DNA of 64,000 bases from Rhodoferax sp. (lineage in GTDB: Bacteria; Pseudomonadota; Gammaproteobacteria; Burkholderiales; Burkholderiaceae_C), in the NCBI RefSeq assembly GCF_028715765.1, contig NZ_JAQURE010000002.1:91663-155662 (forward strand). Direction: 5' to 3'. The position numbers were made by a program, and so were the translations under genes. The notes under the pieces are model-generated. The model ran no database searches. It saw only the letters and a list, made by a program, of their open reading frames with translations, and was not told where the DNA came from. Shown in pieces: positions 53,754-61,142 of this stretch (the first letter of the stretch is position 1; the number at the start of each line of letters is the position of its first letter).

Positions 53754-54406
53754 ACACGCCAACCATCAACCACATTCAACTTTGGGGCGAAACGCTGCGG
53801 CTGCTGGTTGAACTCTCTGGCACCGCAGCGTTTGCCTTGTCAGGCATCCTGAAAGGTGCTCAAAAGCGCCTGGACGCGGTGGGCGTGTGCGTGGTCGGTT
53901 TCCTGGCCGCTTTTGGTGGCGGCACGGTACGCGACCTGCTGCTCGATGAACGCCCATTTTTCTGGGTCAAACACGTCGAAATGCTTTGGGGGGTGTTGAT
54001 GATGTGCGTCTTGGCCATGGTGTTCATGCGCCGCCACCACTTTGACCAAACCCGCAAAGCCATCGAATGGCCAGACGCACTGGGCTTGGGTCTGTTCACT
54101 GCCAGTGGCGTGCACCAAGCGTTGACAGGGCACTTGCCGGCGCTGGTGGCGGTGCTGATGGGCTTGATCACGGGTGTGTTTGGTGGCGTATTGCGAGACA
54201 TCGTGTGCAACGAGATTCCAGCCGCCTTCAGCGACCACCGGCCATACGCGGTTTGTGCTTTTGCGGGTGGCTGGGTTTACATAGGCTTGTGGCAACTGGG
54301 CACACCGGGCTGGCTGTCACTGGTGGTGTGCGTGGCTGTCACGGCCGGGTTGCGCGTCATGGCCGTCTGGCGCAACTGGCAACTGCCCGCCTGGCAGCTG
54401 GATTAA
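53750..54406 (+). CDS. TRIC/UPF0126-family membrane protein
   Basis: 218 aa, about seven helices in two similar halves: LSGTAAFALSGILKGAQKRL with FGGGTVRDLLLDERPFFW, and FTASGVHQALTGHLPALVA with FGGVLRDIVCNEIPAAF. This internal repeat and the GGxxRD motifs mark the trimeric intracellular cation channel family in bacteria (E. coli YicG/YadS-like), linked to cation or glycine transport. Overlaps trmL by 4 bp (ATGA). Confidence 0.88.
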   Translation: MNTPTINHIQLWGETLRLLVELSGTAAFALSGILKGAQKRLDAVGVCVVGFLAAFGGGTVRDLLLDERPFFWVKHVEMLWGVLMMCVLAMVFMRRHHFDQTRKAIEWPDALGLGLFTASGVHQALTGHLPALVAVLMGLITGVFGGVLRDIVCNEIPAAFSDHRPYAVCAFAGGWVYIGLWQLGTPGWLSLVVCVAVTAGLRVMAVWRNWQLPAWQLD

Positions 54407-54444
54407 GCAAAACTCTCACATCTTCAAGTCAAAGCACCCGCCCC

Positions 54445-54879
54445 ATGTTCAACCCATCGCAAGCTGACGTTCGCCGTTTTTTTTGTTCTGTTTATGCCAA
54501 ATCCAAGGCGGGAAAAGCGCTAGAAGCTATTGAAAGCATAGCTAGCTTATGGATTGACGAGCACCCCGAATACCATTTGGCGCTGTCAGATGTCGATGCA
54601 GCCTTGCAAAATATGGGGCAAACCGAGGCCGGTACAAGCAACCCTTTTTTGCATTTGTCCATGCACCTGTCGATTACCGAGCAGTGCAGCATTGACCAGC
54701 CGCGTGGCATCCGGCAGGCCGTGGAGTTGCTCACCCACCGAGTCGACTCATTGCACGACGCACACCACGCCGCCATGGACTGCCTGGGACGCATGCTGTG
54801 GGAAAGCCAGCGCGCCGGCCGCCCACCAGATGGCGATGCTTACGTGGCCTGCGTGCAACGCCACGCCACCCAGGACTGA
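54445..54879 (+). CDS. DUF1841 family protein
   Basis: 144 aa. MFNPSQADVRRFF, DEHPEYHLAL, NPFLHLSMHLSITEQCSIDQ and CLGRMLWESQRAGRPPDGDA are the DUF1841 landmarks; function unknown. Residues about 24-36 (KALEAIESIASLW) are encoded by sequence resembling half a palindromic repeat in reverse sense (AAAGCGCTAGAAGCTAT). Convergent with the cytochrome c gene, only 8 bp apart. Confidence 0.85.
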   Translation: MFNPSQADVRRFFCSVYAKSKAGKALEAIESIASLWIDEHPEYHLALSDVDAALQNMGQTEAGTSNPFLHLSMHLSITEQCSIDQPRGIRQAVELLTHRVDSLHDAHHAAMDCLGRMLWESQRAGRPPDGDAYVACVQRHATQD

Positions 54880-54887
54880 AAGCCGTT

Positions 54888-55547
54888 TTATTTCACCCGG
54901 TCGCGCTGCACGGTTTGCATCTCGCCGGGCAAACTGCCCACGTAATCCGCCAACACTTTCAATTCTGCATTCGAGAACTGTTTGGCCACACCGCCCATGA
55001 TCGGATGGCCACGGCCGATCAAAGGCTTGTCGTTGGTTTTGTATGAGCGCAACGCCACATACAAATAGTCACTGTGCTGACCGGCAATTTTGGGGTAAGA
55101 AGGGTCAATGGGTTTGCTCAGGTTGGCACCATGGCAAGACGTGCACCCCCCCTGTGTGACCAACGCCGCTGCTTTAGCAGTGCCCTCAGCAGCTTGCGCT
55201 GGCAAGGTCACACCTGTGCCTGTGGACTCATAAAAAGCCGCCAAATCGGCAATGTCTTGGTCAGACAAACTGCCAGCCAAGGTGCGCATGGAGGGGTGCT
55301 TGCGATCACCCGCCTTGTAGGCATGCAAAGCAGAGCGAATATAGCCAGCGCCTTGACCATTGATTTTCGGCACCTGGTGCACTTCAGGAAACCCGATGTG
55401 ATAGCCTTTGATGCCATGGCAGCCAATACACAGCGCATTTTTCTTGCCACCCGCAGCTGCATCACCCTGCAAGTCTTGAGCATGAACCGTCAACGAACTG
55501 GCGCAAGCAACCACCAAGGAAGACAGGACTAACTGAAATGAGTTCAT
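54888..55547 (-). CDS. Diheme cytochrome c (c4 family), periplasmic
   Basis: 219 aa from ATG 55547 (MNSFQLVLSSLVVACASSL), with a signal peptide ending near TVHAQ. Two heme motifs, CIGCH and CTSCH, about 100 residues apart, and Met ligands in HPSMRTLAGS and GHPIMGGVAKQF. A second c4-type cytochrome besides the one at 37460. Its promoter has the same FNR-like dyad over the -35 as coxB, suggesting co-regulation with the terminal oxidase. Confidence 0.9.
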   Translation of the reverse strand: MNSFQLVLSSLVVACASSLTVHAQDLQGDAAAGGKKNALCIGCHGIKGYHIGFPEVHQVPKINGQGAGYIRSALHAYKAGDRKHPSMRTLAGSLSDQDIADLAAFYESTGTGVTLPAQAAEGTAKAAALVTQGGCTSCHGANLSKPIDPSYPKIAGQHSDYLYVALRSYKTNDKPLIGRGHPIMGGVAKQFSNAELKVLADYVGSLPGEMQTVQRDRVK

Positions 55548-55568
55548 TTTGTTAAGACAATCCATAAA

Positions 55569-55597
55569 AATATGTTGCACGATTTGATAAATGTCAA
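55569..55597 (-). promoter_or_regulatory. Cytochrome c promoter with overlapping FNR/ANR-like dyad
   Basis: Minus strand: TTGACA, 17 bp, CATATT, about 22 bp before the ATG. TTGAC-ATTT-ATCAA (55584-55597) matches the FNR consensus at 9 of 10 positions and shares the -35. Same geometry as the coxB promoter. Confidence 0.58.
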
Positions 55598-55726
55598 ATA
55601 ATTATAGAAACCCATCTGGCATGCACAACATGGCGTAAACCCGATGGTCAGCGCCAAAATCACTACCACAAACCTCTCCCACTTCACCACGCATGCCCCC
55701 TTCTGCGCGCACACCCAACCCTATTT

Positions 55727-56581
55727 ATGAAATTCCAAGGCACCTCCAACTACGTCGCCACCTCTGATTTGATGCTGGCCGTCAACGCCGCCATCACCCT
55801 GCAACGCCCGCTGCTGGTCAAGGGCGAGCCCGGCACTGGCAAGACCATGCTGGCCGAAGAAGTGGCCACCGCCCTGAACCTGCCGCTGCTGCAGTGGCAC
55901 ATCAAAAGCACCACCAAAGCGCAGCAAGGCCTGTATGAGTACGACGCGGTCAGCCGTCTGCGCGACTCACAACTGTCTGACGTAGACGGCGGTGAGCGCG
56001 TCAAAAACATCCATAACTACATCGTCAAAGGCGTGCTGTGGCAAGCGTTCACGGCCGATGCGCCGGTAGCACTGTTGATCGACGAAATCGACAAAGCCGA
56101 CATTGAGTTCCCTAACGATTTGCTGCGTGAAATTGACCGCATGGAGTTTTACTGCTATGAAACCCGTGAGCTGATCCGCGCCAAACACCGCCCGCTGGTG
56201 TTCATTACCTCCAACAACGAAAAAGAGTTGCCTGATGCGTTTTTGCGCCGCTGCTTCTTCCACTACATCAAGTTTCCCGATGCCGTGACCATGAAGCAAA
56301 TTGTGGACGTGCATTTCCCCGGCCTCAAAGCCGAGCTGCTCAGCGCCGCGATGAAGACGTTTTTTGATGTGCGCAACCTGCCCGGTCTGAAGAAAAAACC
56401 CTCTACCAGCGAACTGCTGGACTGGCTCAAGCTGCTGATGGCGCAAGACATACCCGCCTCTGTGTTGCAAACCAACGACGACAAGGTGGCAGTGCCGCCA
56501 CTGGTGGGTGCACTGCTCAAAAATGAACAGGACGTGATGCTGTTTGAGAAGCTGGTGTTCATGCAAAGCCGCAATCGCTGA
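55727..56581 (+). CDS. MoxR-type AAA+ ATPase
   Basis: 284 aa. Walker A GEPGTGKT (residues 33-40), Walker B LLIDEID with D119-E120, sensor 1 FITSNNEKELPDAFLRRC with the arginine finger. MoxR ATPases act as chaperones, generally with a VWA-domain partner; that partner lies 1.5 kb downstream (58072-59286), separated by an acetyltransferase gene and vapBC. Cytoplasmic. Confidence 0.92.
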   Translation: MKFQGTSNYVATSDLMLAVNAAITLQRPLLVKGEPGTGKTMLAEEVATALNLPLLQWHIKSTTKAQQGLYEYDAVSRLRDSQLSDVDGGERVKNIHNYIVKGVLWQAFTADAPVALLIDEIDKADIEFPNDLLREIDRMEFYCYETRELIRAKHRPLVFITSNNEKELPDAFLRRCFFHYIKFPDAVTMKQIVDVHFPGLKAELLSAAMKTFFDVRNLPGLKKKPSTSELLDWLKLLMAQDIPASVLQTNDDKVAVPPLVGALLKNEQDVMLFEKLVFMQSRNR

Positions 56582-56633
56582 ACAGCAATAAGCGCCACTC
56601 AGCGTTTGAAGACATTTTTTATCGGAGGACTTG

Positions 56634-57227
56634 ATGACTTTTGTTGAACCTGTCACCCTCAACGCAGGCGGCATCACGCTGGTGCCCCTGGCGCTTGCGC
56701 ATGAAGCGGGTCTGCGCACAGCCGCTGCTGACGGGGAGCTTTGGAACATTCGAGTCACTTCCGTGCCTGAGCCAGAGAACACCCGCCAATACATCGAAGA
56801 CGCGCTAGCCATGCGCGAGGCTGGCAATCGGTTTGCGTTCGCCGTCACCGCGACCGACACCGACAAAGTACTCGGTTGTACCAGCTACCACGACATCCTA
56901 CCTGCCGTCAAACGAGTCGAAATTGGCTGGACTTGGTACGCCCAAAGCGTGCAGCGCAGCTTTGTGAACACCACCTGCAAACTGCTGCTGCTGACCCATG
57001 CTTTCGAGACCCTCGGGTGCAACACCGTGGGCTGGCGCACAGACAATTTCAACTTTGCGTCGCAAGCTGCCATTGAGCGATTGGGAGCCAAAAAAGACGG
57101 TGTCATTCGCGGCCACGCGTTGCGCCGCGACGGCACCATCCGCGACACCGTGATGTACAGCCTGACGTGTGGTGAATGGCTTGAGGTGAAGAACCACTTG
57201 CGCTACTTATTAAGCAAACCGCGTTGA
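56634..57227 (+). CDS. GNAT-family acetyltransferase (RimJ/RimL type)
   Basis: 197 aa from ATG 56634, behind a strong CGGAGG; a TTG lies one codon earlier. The acetyl-CoA fold shows FAFAVTATDTDKVLGCTSYH, the VEIGWTWYAQSVQRSFVNT pyrophosphate-loop region and VGWRTDNFNFASQAAIERLG, as in ribosomal-protein-like N-acetyltransferases. The substrate is unknown. It intervenes between moxR and its VWA partner together with vapBC, which hints at an inserted block. Confidence 0.88.
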   Translation: MTFVEPVTLNAGGITLVPLALAHEAGLRTAAADGELWNIRVTSVPEPENTRQYIEDALAMREAGNRFAFAVTATDTDKVLGCTSYHDILPAVKRVEIGWTWYAQSVQRSFVNTTCKLLLLTHAFETLGCNTVGWRTDNFNFASQAAIERLGAKKDGVIRGHALRRDGTIRDTVMYSLTCGEWLEVKNHLRYLLSKPR

Positions 57228-57249
57228 GGGTTTTGCCAAGTTTTTTTAT

Positions 57250-57293
57250 TATTTTGATAGCTGCTTATGCTTTATCTATAAGCGCTAAGAGCC
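57250..57293 (+). repeat. Dispersed palindromic repeat, copy 9 (intergenic)
   Basis: ATTTTGATAGCTGCTTATGC, then TTTATCTATAAGCGCTAAGAGCC. It lies directly after the acetyltransferase stop and before the second vapBC. Confidence 0.82.
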
Positions 57294-57349
57294 AATTTGG
57301 CATATAAATTTTTCATGACCATTGATCACTCAAACACCTTTAAATACAA

Positions 57350-57370
57350 CCATATACAATTTGTATATGG
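57350..57370 (+). promoter_or_regulatory. Perfect palindrome before second vapBC (operator)
   Basis: CCATATACAA-T-TTGTATATGG: perfect 10-nt arms around one base, 18 bp before the vapB start. A TACAAT -10-like hexamer is embedded. Very likely the VapBC autorepression site. Confidence 0.75.
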
Positions 57371-57388
57371 CAACTTTGGGAGTACACC

Positions 57389-57622
57389 ATGACCACCGCC
57401 ACTGCCGCCGTTTTCATGTCTGGCAACAGCCAGGCCGTGCGTCTGCCCAAGGCGTTTCAGCTCAAATCCAAGCGCGTCACCATCGAGCGCCAGGGCGATG
57501 AGATTGTGCTGCGCGAAGCACCACAAACCATGAAAGAGTTTCTGGACAAGCTGCCCATCATTCCCGATGCGCCTTTTGACCTTGGCGACGAAGGTTCTGT
57601 CGAGCCCGTAGAAGCGTGGTGA
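57389..57622 (+). CDS. vapB: VapB/AbrB-type antitoxin (second pair)
   Basis: 77 aa. AAVFMSGNSQAVRLPKAF, then KSKRVTIERQGDEIVLRE, is a canonical AbrB/MraZ-like DNA-binding domain; the acidic tail (PDAPFDLGDEGSVEPVEAW) would bind the toxin. Its stop overlaps the vapC start. Different in sequence from the antitoxin at 818-1114, so not a recent duplicate. Confidence 0.9.
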   Translation: MTTATAAVFMSGNSQAVRLPKAFQLKSKRVTIERQGDEIVLREAPQTMKEFLDKLPIIPDAPFDLGDEGSVEPVEAW

Positions 57623-58041
57623 ACGCCATGCCGTTTGGACTGACGCATTACCTGATTGACACCAACATCTGGAGCCATCTCCAAAGGCGAACAACAAAAG
57701 GACTGTTGGACAGGTTTACCGAACTCAAACCTGGTCAGACTTTTCTATCTCCCGTGGTTTTGGGCGAGATGGAAACCGGGTATCTCAAGGGCGATCGTGC
57801 ACCCTACCGCCGGGTTGCGTTGGATCAGATCATTGGTTCATGCCAGATGCTGAGCGTCAATCGACAAGTGGCGATTGCATATGCTCAACTGCGCGCCCAA
57901 CTTGAGCAAGCGGGCACCCCCATCGGCTCCAACGACACCTGGATTGCCGCCGAAGCCTTGCACCACAAGCTGGTGCTGGTGACTGACAACGTGCGTGATT
58001 TCTCACGCGTACCAGGGCTTGTGGTCGAAAACTGGCTTTAA
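57619..58041 (+). CDS. vapC: VapC-family PIN-domain toxin (second pair)
   Basis: About 140 aa. The PIN acidic residues are in YLIDTNIWSHL, VVLGEMETGYL, SNDTWIAAEAL and VTDNVRDFSRV, all present. GTG 57619 overlaps the vapB stop (GTGA); GTG 57616 and ATG 57628 are alternatives. The C-terminus GLVVENWL resembles that of the first VapC (GLKVENWVNSL). Complete, so the pair is probably functional. Confidence 0.9.
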   Translation: MNAMPFGLTHYLIDTNIWSHLQRRTTKGLLDRFTELKPGQTFLSPVVLGEMETGYLKGDRAPYRRVALDQIIGSCQMLSVNRQVAIAYAQLRAQLEQAGTPIGSNDTWIAAEALHHKLVLVTDNVRDFSRVPGLVVENWL

Positions 58042-58071
58042 GTCCAATGCAGTCCCCATTGAATTCACCCC

Positions 58072-59286
58072 ATGCTGATCGACTTCTTCTACACCCTGCG
58101 CGCCGCCAAACTCCCCGTCTCGGTCAAGGAATTCCTGACCCTGCTGGAAGCCTTGAAACTCGGCGTGGTGGGCCCCAAAACACCGCAGGCCGATGACAGC
58201 GACGACACCCCCAGCGGCTACAAAATCGACGACTTCTACTTTCTGAGCCGCGCCACCCTGGTCAAGGACGAAAAGCACTACGACAAGTTTGACCGGGCCT
58301 TTGCCGCCTACTTCAAAGGTGTTGAGCTGGTGACCGATTTCACCAAGGAAATTCCGCTGGACTGGCTCAAGAAAACAATCGAACTCAACCTGAGCCCCGA
58401 AGAAAAGGCGGCCATCGAAAAAATGGGCTGGGACGAGCTGATGGACACGCTCAAAAAACACCTGGAAGAGCAAAAAGAGCGCCACGAAGGCGGCAGCAAG
58501 TGGATTGGCACCGGCGGCACCAGCCCATTTGGCAACAGCGGCTACAACCCGCAGGGCATCCGCATTGGTGGCAAAGGCGGCGGCAAATCGGCCGTCAAGG
58601 TGTGGGAGCAGCGCGCCTACCGCGACTATGACGACACCCAAGAACTCGGCACGCGCAACATCAAGGTGGCGCTGCGCCGCCTGCGCAAATTTGCGCGCGA
58701 AGGCCACATCGAAGAACTTGATCTAGGGGGCACCATCCGCGCCACCGCAGCCAATGCCGGCTACCTTGACATCAAAATGCAGCCAGAGCGCCACAACAAC
58801 GTCAAAGTGCTGCTGCTGATGGACGTGGGCGGCACCATGGACGAGCACATTGCCCGGGTTGAAGAGCTTTTTTCTGCGGCCAAGGCCGAGTTCAAGCACC
58901 TGGAGTTTTATTACTTTCACAACTGCGTGTACGACTTTGTCTGGAAGAACAACCGCCGCCGCTTTGCCGAGAAATTGACCACCTGGGATCTTTTGCGCAA
59001 GTACAACAAAGACTACAAACTGATCTTCATTGGCGACGCCACCATGAGCCCCTATGAAATTCTGCAACCCGGCGGCAGCGTGGAATACAGCAACGAAGAA
59101 GCCGGTGCCCAGTGGCTGGCCAGGCTCACCAGCACTTACCCGCACTTTGCCTGGATCAACCCCGAACCCCAAGGCGTGTGGCAATACCGCCAAAGCATCA
59201 GCATCGTGCAGCAGATCATGAGTCAGCGCATGTTCCCCATGACGCTGCGTGGGCTTGAAGACGCCATGCGGTTGCTCAGCAAATGA
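58072..59286 (+). CDS. VWA-domain (CoxE-like) partner of MoxR
   Basis: 404 aa. The N-terminal helical part (LIDFFYTLRAAKLPVSVKEF) is followed by a glycine-rich linker (about 145-175, TGGTSPFGNSGYNPQG) and a VWA domain from about 235. The metal-site motif DxSxS reads LLMDVGGTMDEH, so only the first Asp and a Thr are kept. Such proteins work with MoxR AAA+ ATPases. Its stop overlaps the tamA start (ATGA), so it may be co-transcribed with tamA-tamB. Confidence 0.88.
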   Translation: MLIDFFYTLRAAKLPVSVKEFLTLLEALKLGVVGPKTPQADDSDDTPSGYKIDDFYFLSRATLVKDEKHYDKFDRAFAAYFKGVELVTDFTKEIPLDWLKKTIELNLSPEEKAAIEKMGWDELMDTLKKHLEEQKERHEGGSKWIGTGGTSPFGNSGYNPQGIRIGGKGGGKSAVKVWEQRAYRDYDDTQELGTRNIKVALRRLRKFAREGHIEELDLGGTIRATAANAGYLDIKMQPERHNNVKVLLLMDVGGTMDEHIARVEELFSAAKAEFKHLEFYYFHNCVYDFVWKNNRRRFAEKLTTWDLLRKYNKDYKLIFIGDATMSPYEILQPGGSVEYSNEEAGAQWLARLTSTYPHFAWINPEPQGVWQYRQSISIVQQIMSQRMFPMTLRGLEDAMRLLSK

Positions 59287-61142
59287 CCCGCCTGACCCAG
59301 ACGCTTGGCCTGCTGGCGCTGTGGTTGGCAGTCAGCCAAACCACCTGCGCGGCAGACCCCCCCCCGCGAATGTCTGAGCTTGCAACAGCACCCACCATGG
59401 CAGCAGCGACGCAAAGTGGGTTTGACATTCGCATTGAGGCGCCCAAAGACGTTGAGCAAGTGCTCAGCCGCCATCTGGAGCTGCAACGCTACCGCGACCA
59501 GACTGATTTGAGCGAAGGCGAGCTCGACCGGCTGCAAACCCAAGCCCAGCAAGACGCCAGGCAACTGCTGGGCACGCTGGGCTATTTTTCACCCACCGTG
59601 GTGGTAGACCGTGAAAGCGCTGCACCGCCTGCCACCGGCCAAGTGATCCGCATCCAGGTCACCCCTGGCGCGCCCACGCGGGTAGACCAAGTGCAGCTGA
59701 CATTCACCGGTGCCATTGCCACACAGGCAAACGCTGCCAGCCAGCGCGATGAAATTCAAACCAGCTGGTCGCTGCGTGCAGGCCAGCCCTTCACCCAAAC
59801 CGCCTGGGACAGCGCCAAACAGCTCGCGCTGCGCCAACTCACCGCAGACAACTACCCCGACGGCCGCATTGTTGAGGCGCTGGCCGACATCGACCCTGAC
59901 CGCCATCTGGCTCACCTGCACCTCACGCTTGATTCTGGCGCTGCGTATCGCACCGGTAGCCTGGCCATTGAAGGCTTGCAGCGCTTTGATGCTGAACTGG
60001 TGCATCAACTCGCTCGCCTCACACCCGGCACACCCTACCGCCAACAAGATTTGGTGGCCGCCCAACAGCGCTTGTCTGACAGCGGCTACTTTGACGCCGC
60101 CTTTGTCACCATCGACACCACTACCCCGCCAGAGCACGCCACCGTGCAAGTCAAGCTGCGCGAGGCCAAGTTGCAAAAACTGGTGTTGGGCGTGGGTGCC
60201 AGCACCGACAGCGGACCGCGCCTGTCGCTTGAGCACACCCACCACAAAGTCCCCGGTCTGGGCTGGCGCGCGGTCAGCAAAGCCCAGCTGGAGCGCAACA
60301 ACAGCGCGCTGGGCACCGAGCTGACGGCGCCACCCAATGCCGACAACTGGCGCTGGGTCGCCTCTGCCCTGCTGCAAAACCAGCTGCTGGGCAGCTTGAA
60401 CGTGGCCAGCCAACAACTGCGCGGCGGGCGCAAACAAAGCAGTGAACGCATTGACCGCAACATTTACATCCAATACGACCGCGCCACGTCTGCCAGCAGC
60501 GCCACCACCAGCCTATCAACTGACATTGCCCAGTCGCTCAGTGCCAACTACGCCTTTGCGGTGCGGTATTACGACGATTTACCGTTTCCCAGCAGCGGCT
60601 GGGGCTGGGGTGCTGAACTCGGCGGCGGCACCACACTGGGCACTCAGCCCCAGGCCTACACCCGCTGGCTGACCCGCTGGCAGGGCTTTCTAGGCTTGGG
60701 TACGCAGGGGCAAACCACAGCCAGCGCCTCACGGCTTTCCATGCGAGCCACGCTGGCAGGCATCGTGGCGCAAGACGGCATCAACCTGCCCAGCACCCAG
60801 CTGTTTTTGGCCGGTGGCGACAACAGCGTGCGCGGCTACGCCTTGAACGACATTGGCATCACGCTGGCCGACGGCAGCATCACCGCCGGCCGTTACCTGG
60901 CCAGTGGCAGTGCCGAATGGCAGCGCCCGGTGCGCATCGATGGCCGCCTGACCGACTGGGAAAGCACGCTGTTTGTCGATGCCGGTGCGGTAGCCAACCA
61001 GCCGGCCGCGCTCAAAGCCAAGGTCGGCGTGGGGGCAGGCGCTCGCTGGAAAAGCCCGGTGGGGCCGCTGCAAATTGACCTGGCCTATGGCGTGGACGTG
61101 CGCCGCTTTCGTTTGCACATGAACCTGGGCTTTACCTTCTGA
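59283..61142 (+). CDS. tamA: TamA, outer-membrane translocation/assembly barrel
   Basis: 619 aa Omp85-family protein. Signal peptide (ALWLAVSQTTCAAD), three POTRA-like domains (about 45-280) and a C-terminal 16-strand barrel with the conserved loop motif around GGDNSVRGYALNDIG (VRGY) and a terminal aromatic residue (NLGFTF). With TamB it helps insert outer-membrane proteins and moves phospholipids across the periplasm. It overlaps the VWA gene by 4 bp and tamB by one base (TGATG). Confidence 0.94.
   Translation: MTRLTQTLGLLALWLAVSQTTCAADPPPRMSELATAPTMAAATQSGFDIRIEAPKDVEQVLSRHLELQRYRDQTDLSEGELDRLQTQAQQDARQLLGTLGYFSPTVVVDRESAAPPATGQVIRIQVTPGAPTRVDQVQLTFTGAIATQANAASQRDEIQTSWSLRAGQPFTQTAWDSAKQLALRQLTADNYPDGRIVEALADIDPDRHLAHLHLTLDSGAAYRTGSLAIEGLQRFDAELVHQLARLTPGTPYRQQDLVAAQQRLSDSGYFDAAFVTIDTTTPPEHATVQVKLREAKLQKLVLGVGASTDSGPRLSLEHTHHKVPGLGWRAVSKAQLERNNSALGTELTAPPNADNWRWVASALLQNQLLGSLNVASQQLRGGRKQSSERIDRNIYIQYDRATSASSATTSLSTDIAQSLSANYAFAVRYYDDLPFPSSGWGWGAELGGGTTLGTQPQAYTRWLTRWQGFLGLGTQGQTTASASRLSMRATLAGIVAQDGINLPSTQLFLAGGDNSVRGYALNDIGITLADGSITAGRYLASGSAEWQRPVRIDGRLTDWESTLFVDAGAVANQPAALKAKVGVGAGARWKSPVGPLQIDLAYGVDVRRFRLHMNLGFTF

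Noticed and set aside
54515..54552. Half copy of the palindromic repeat in the DUF1841 gene
   Set aside because: AAAGCGCTAGAAGCTAT matches one arm in reverse sense, but the other arm is absent and the protein length fits the family without an insertion. Mentioned under the gene, not counted as a copy.
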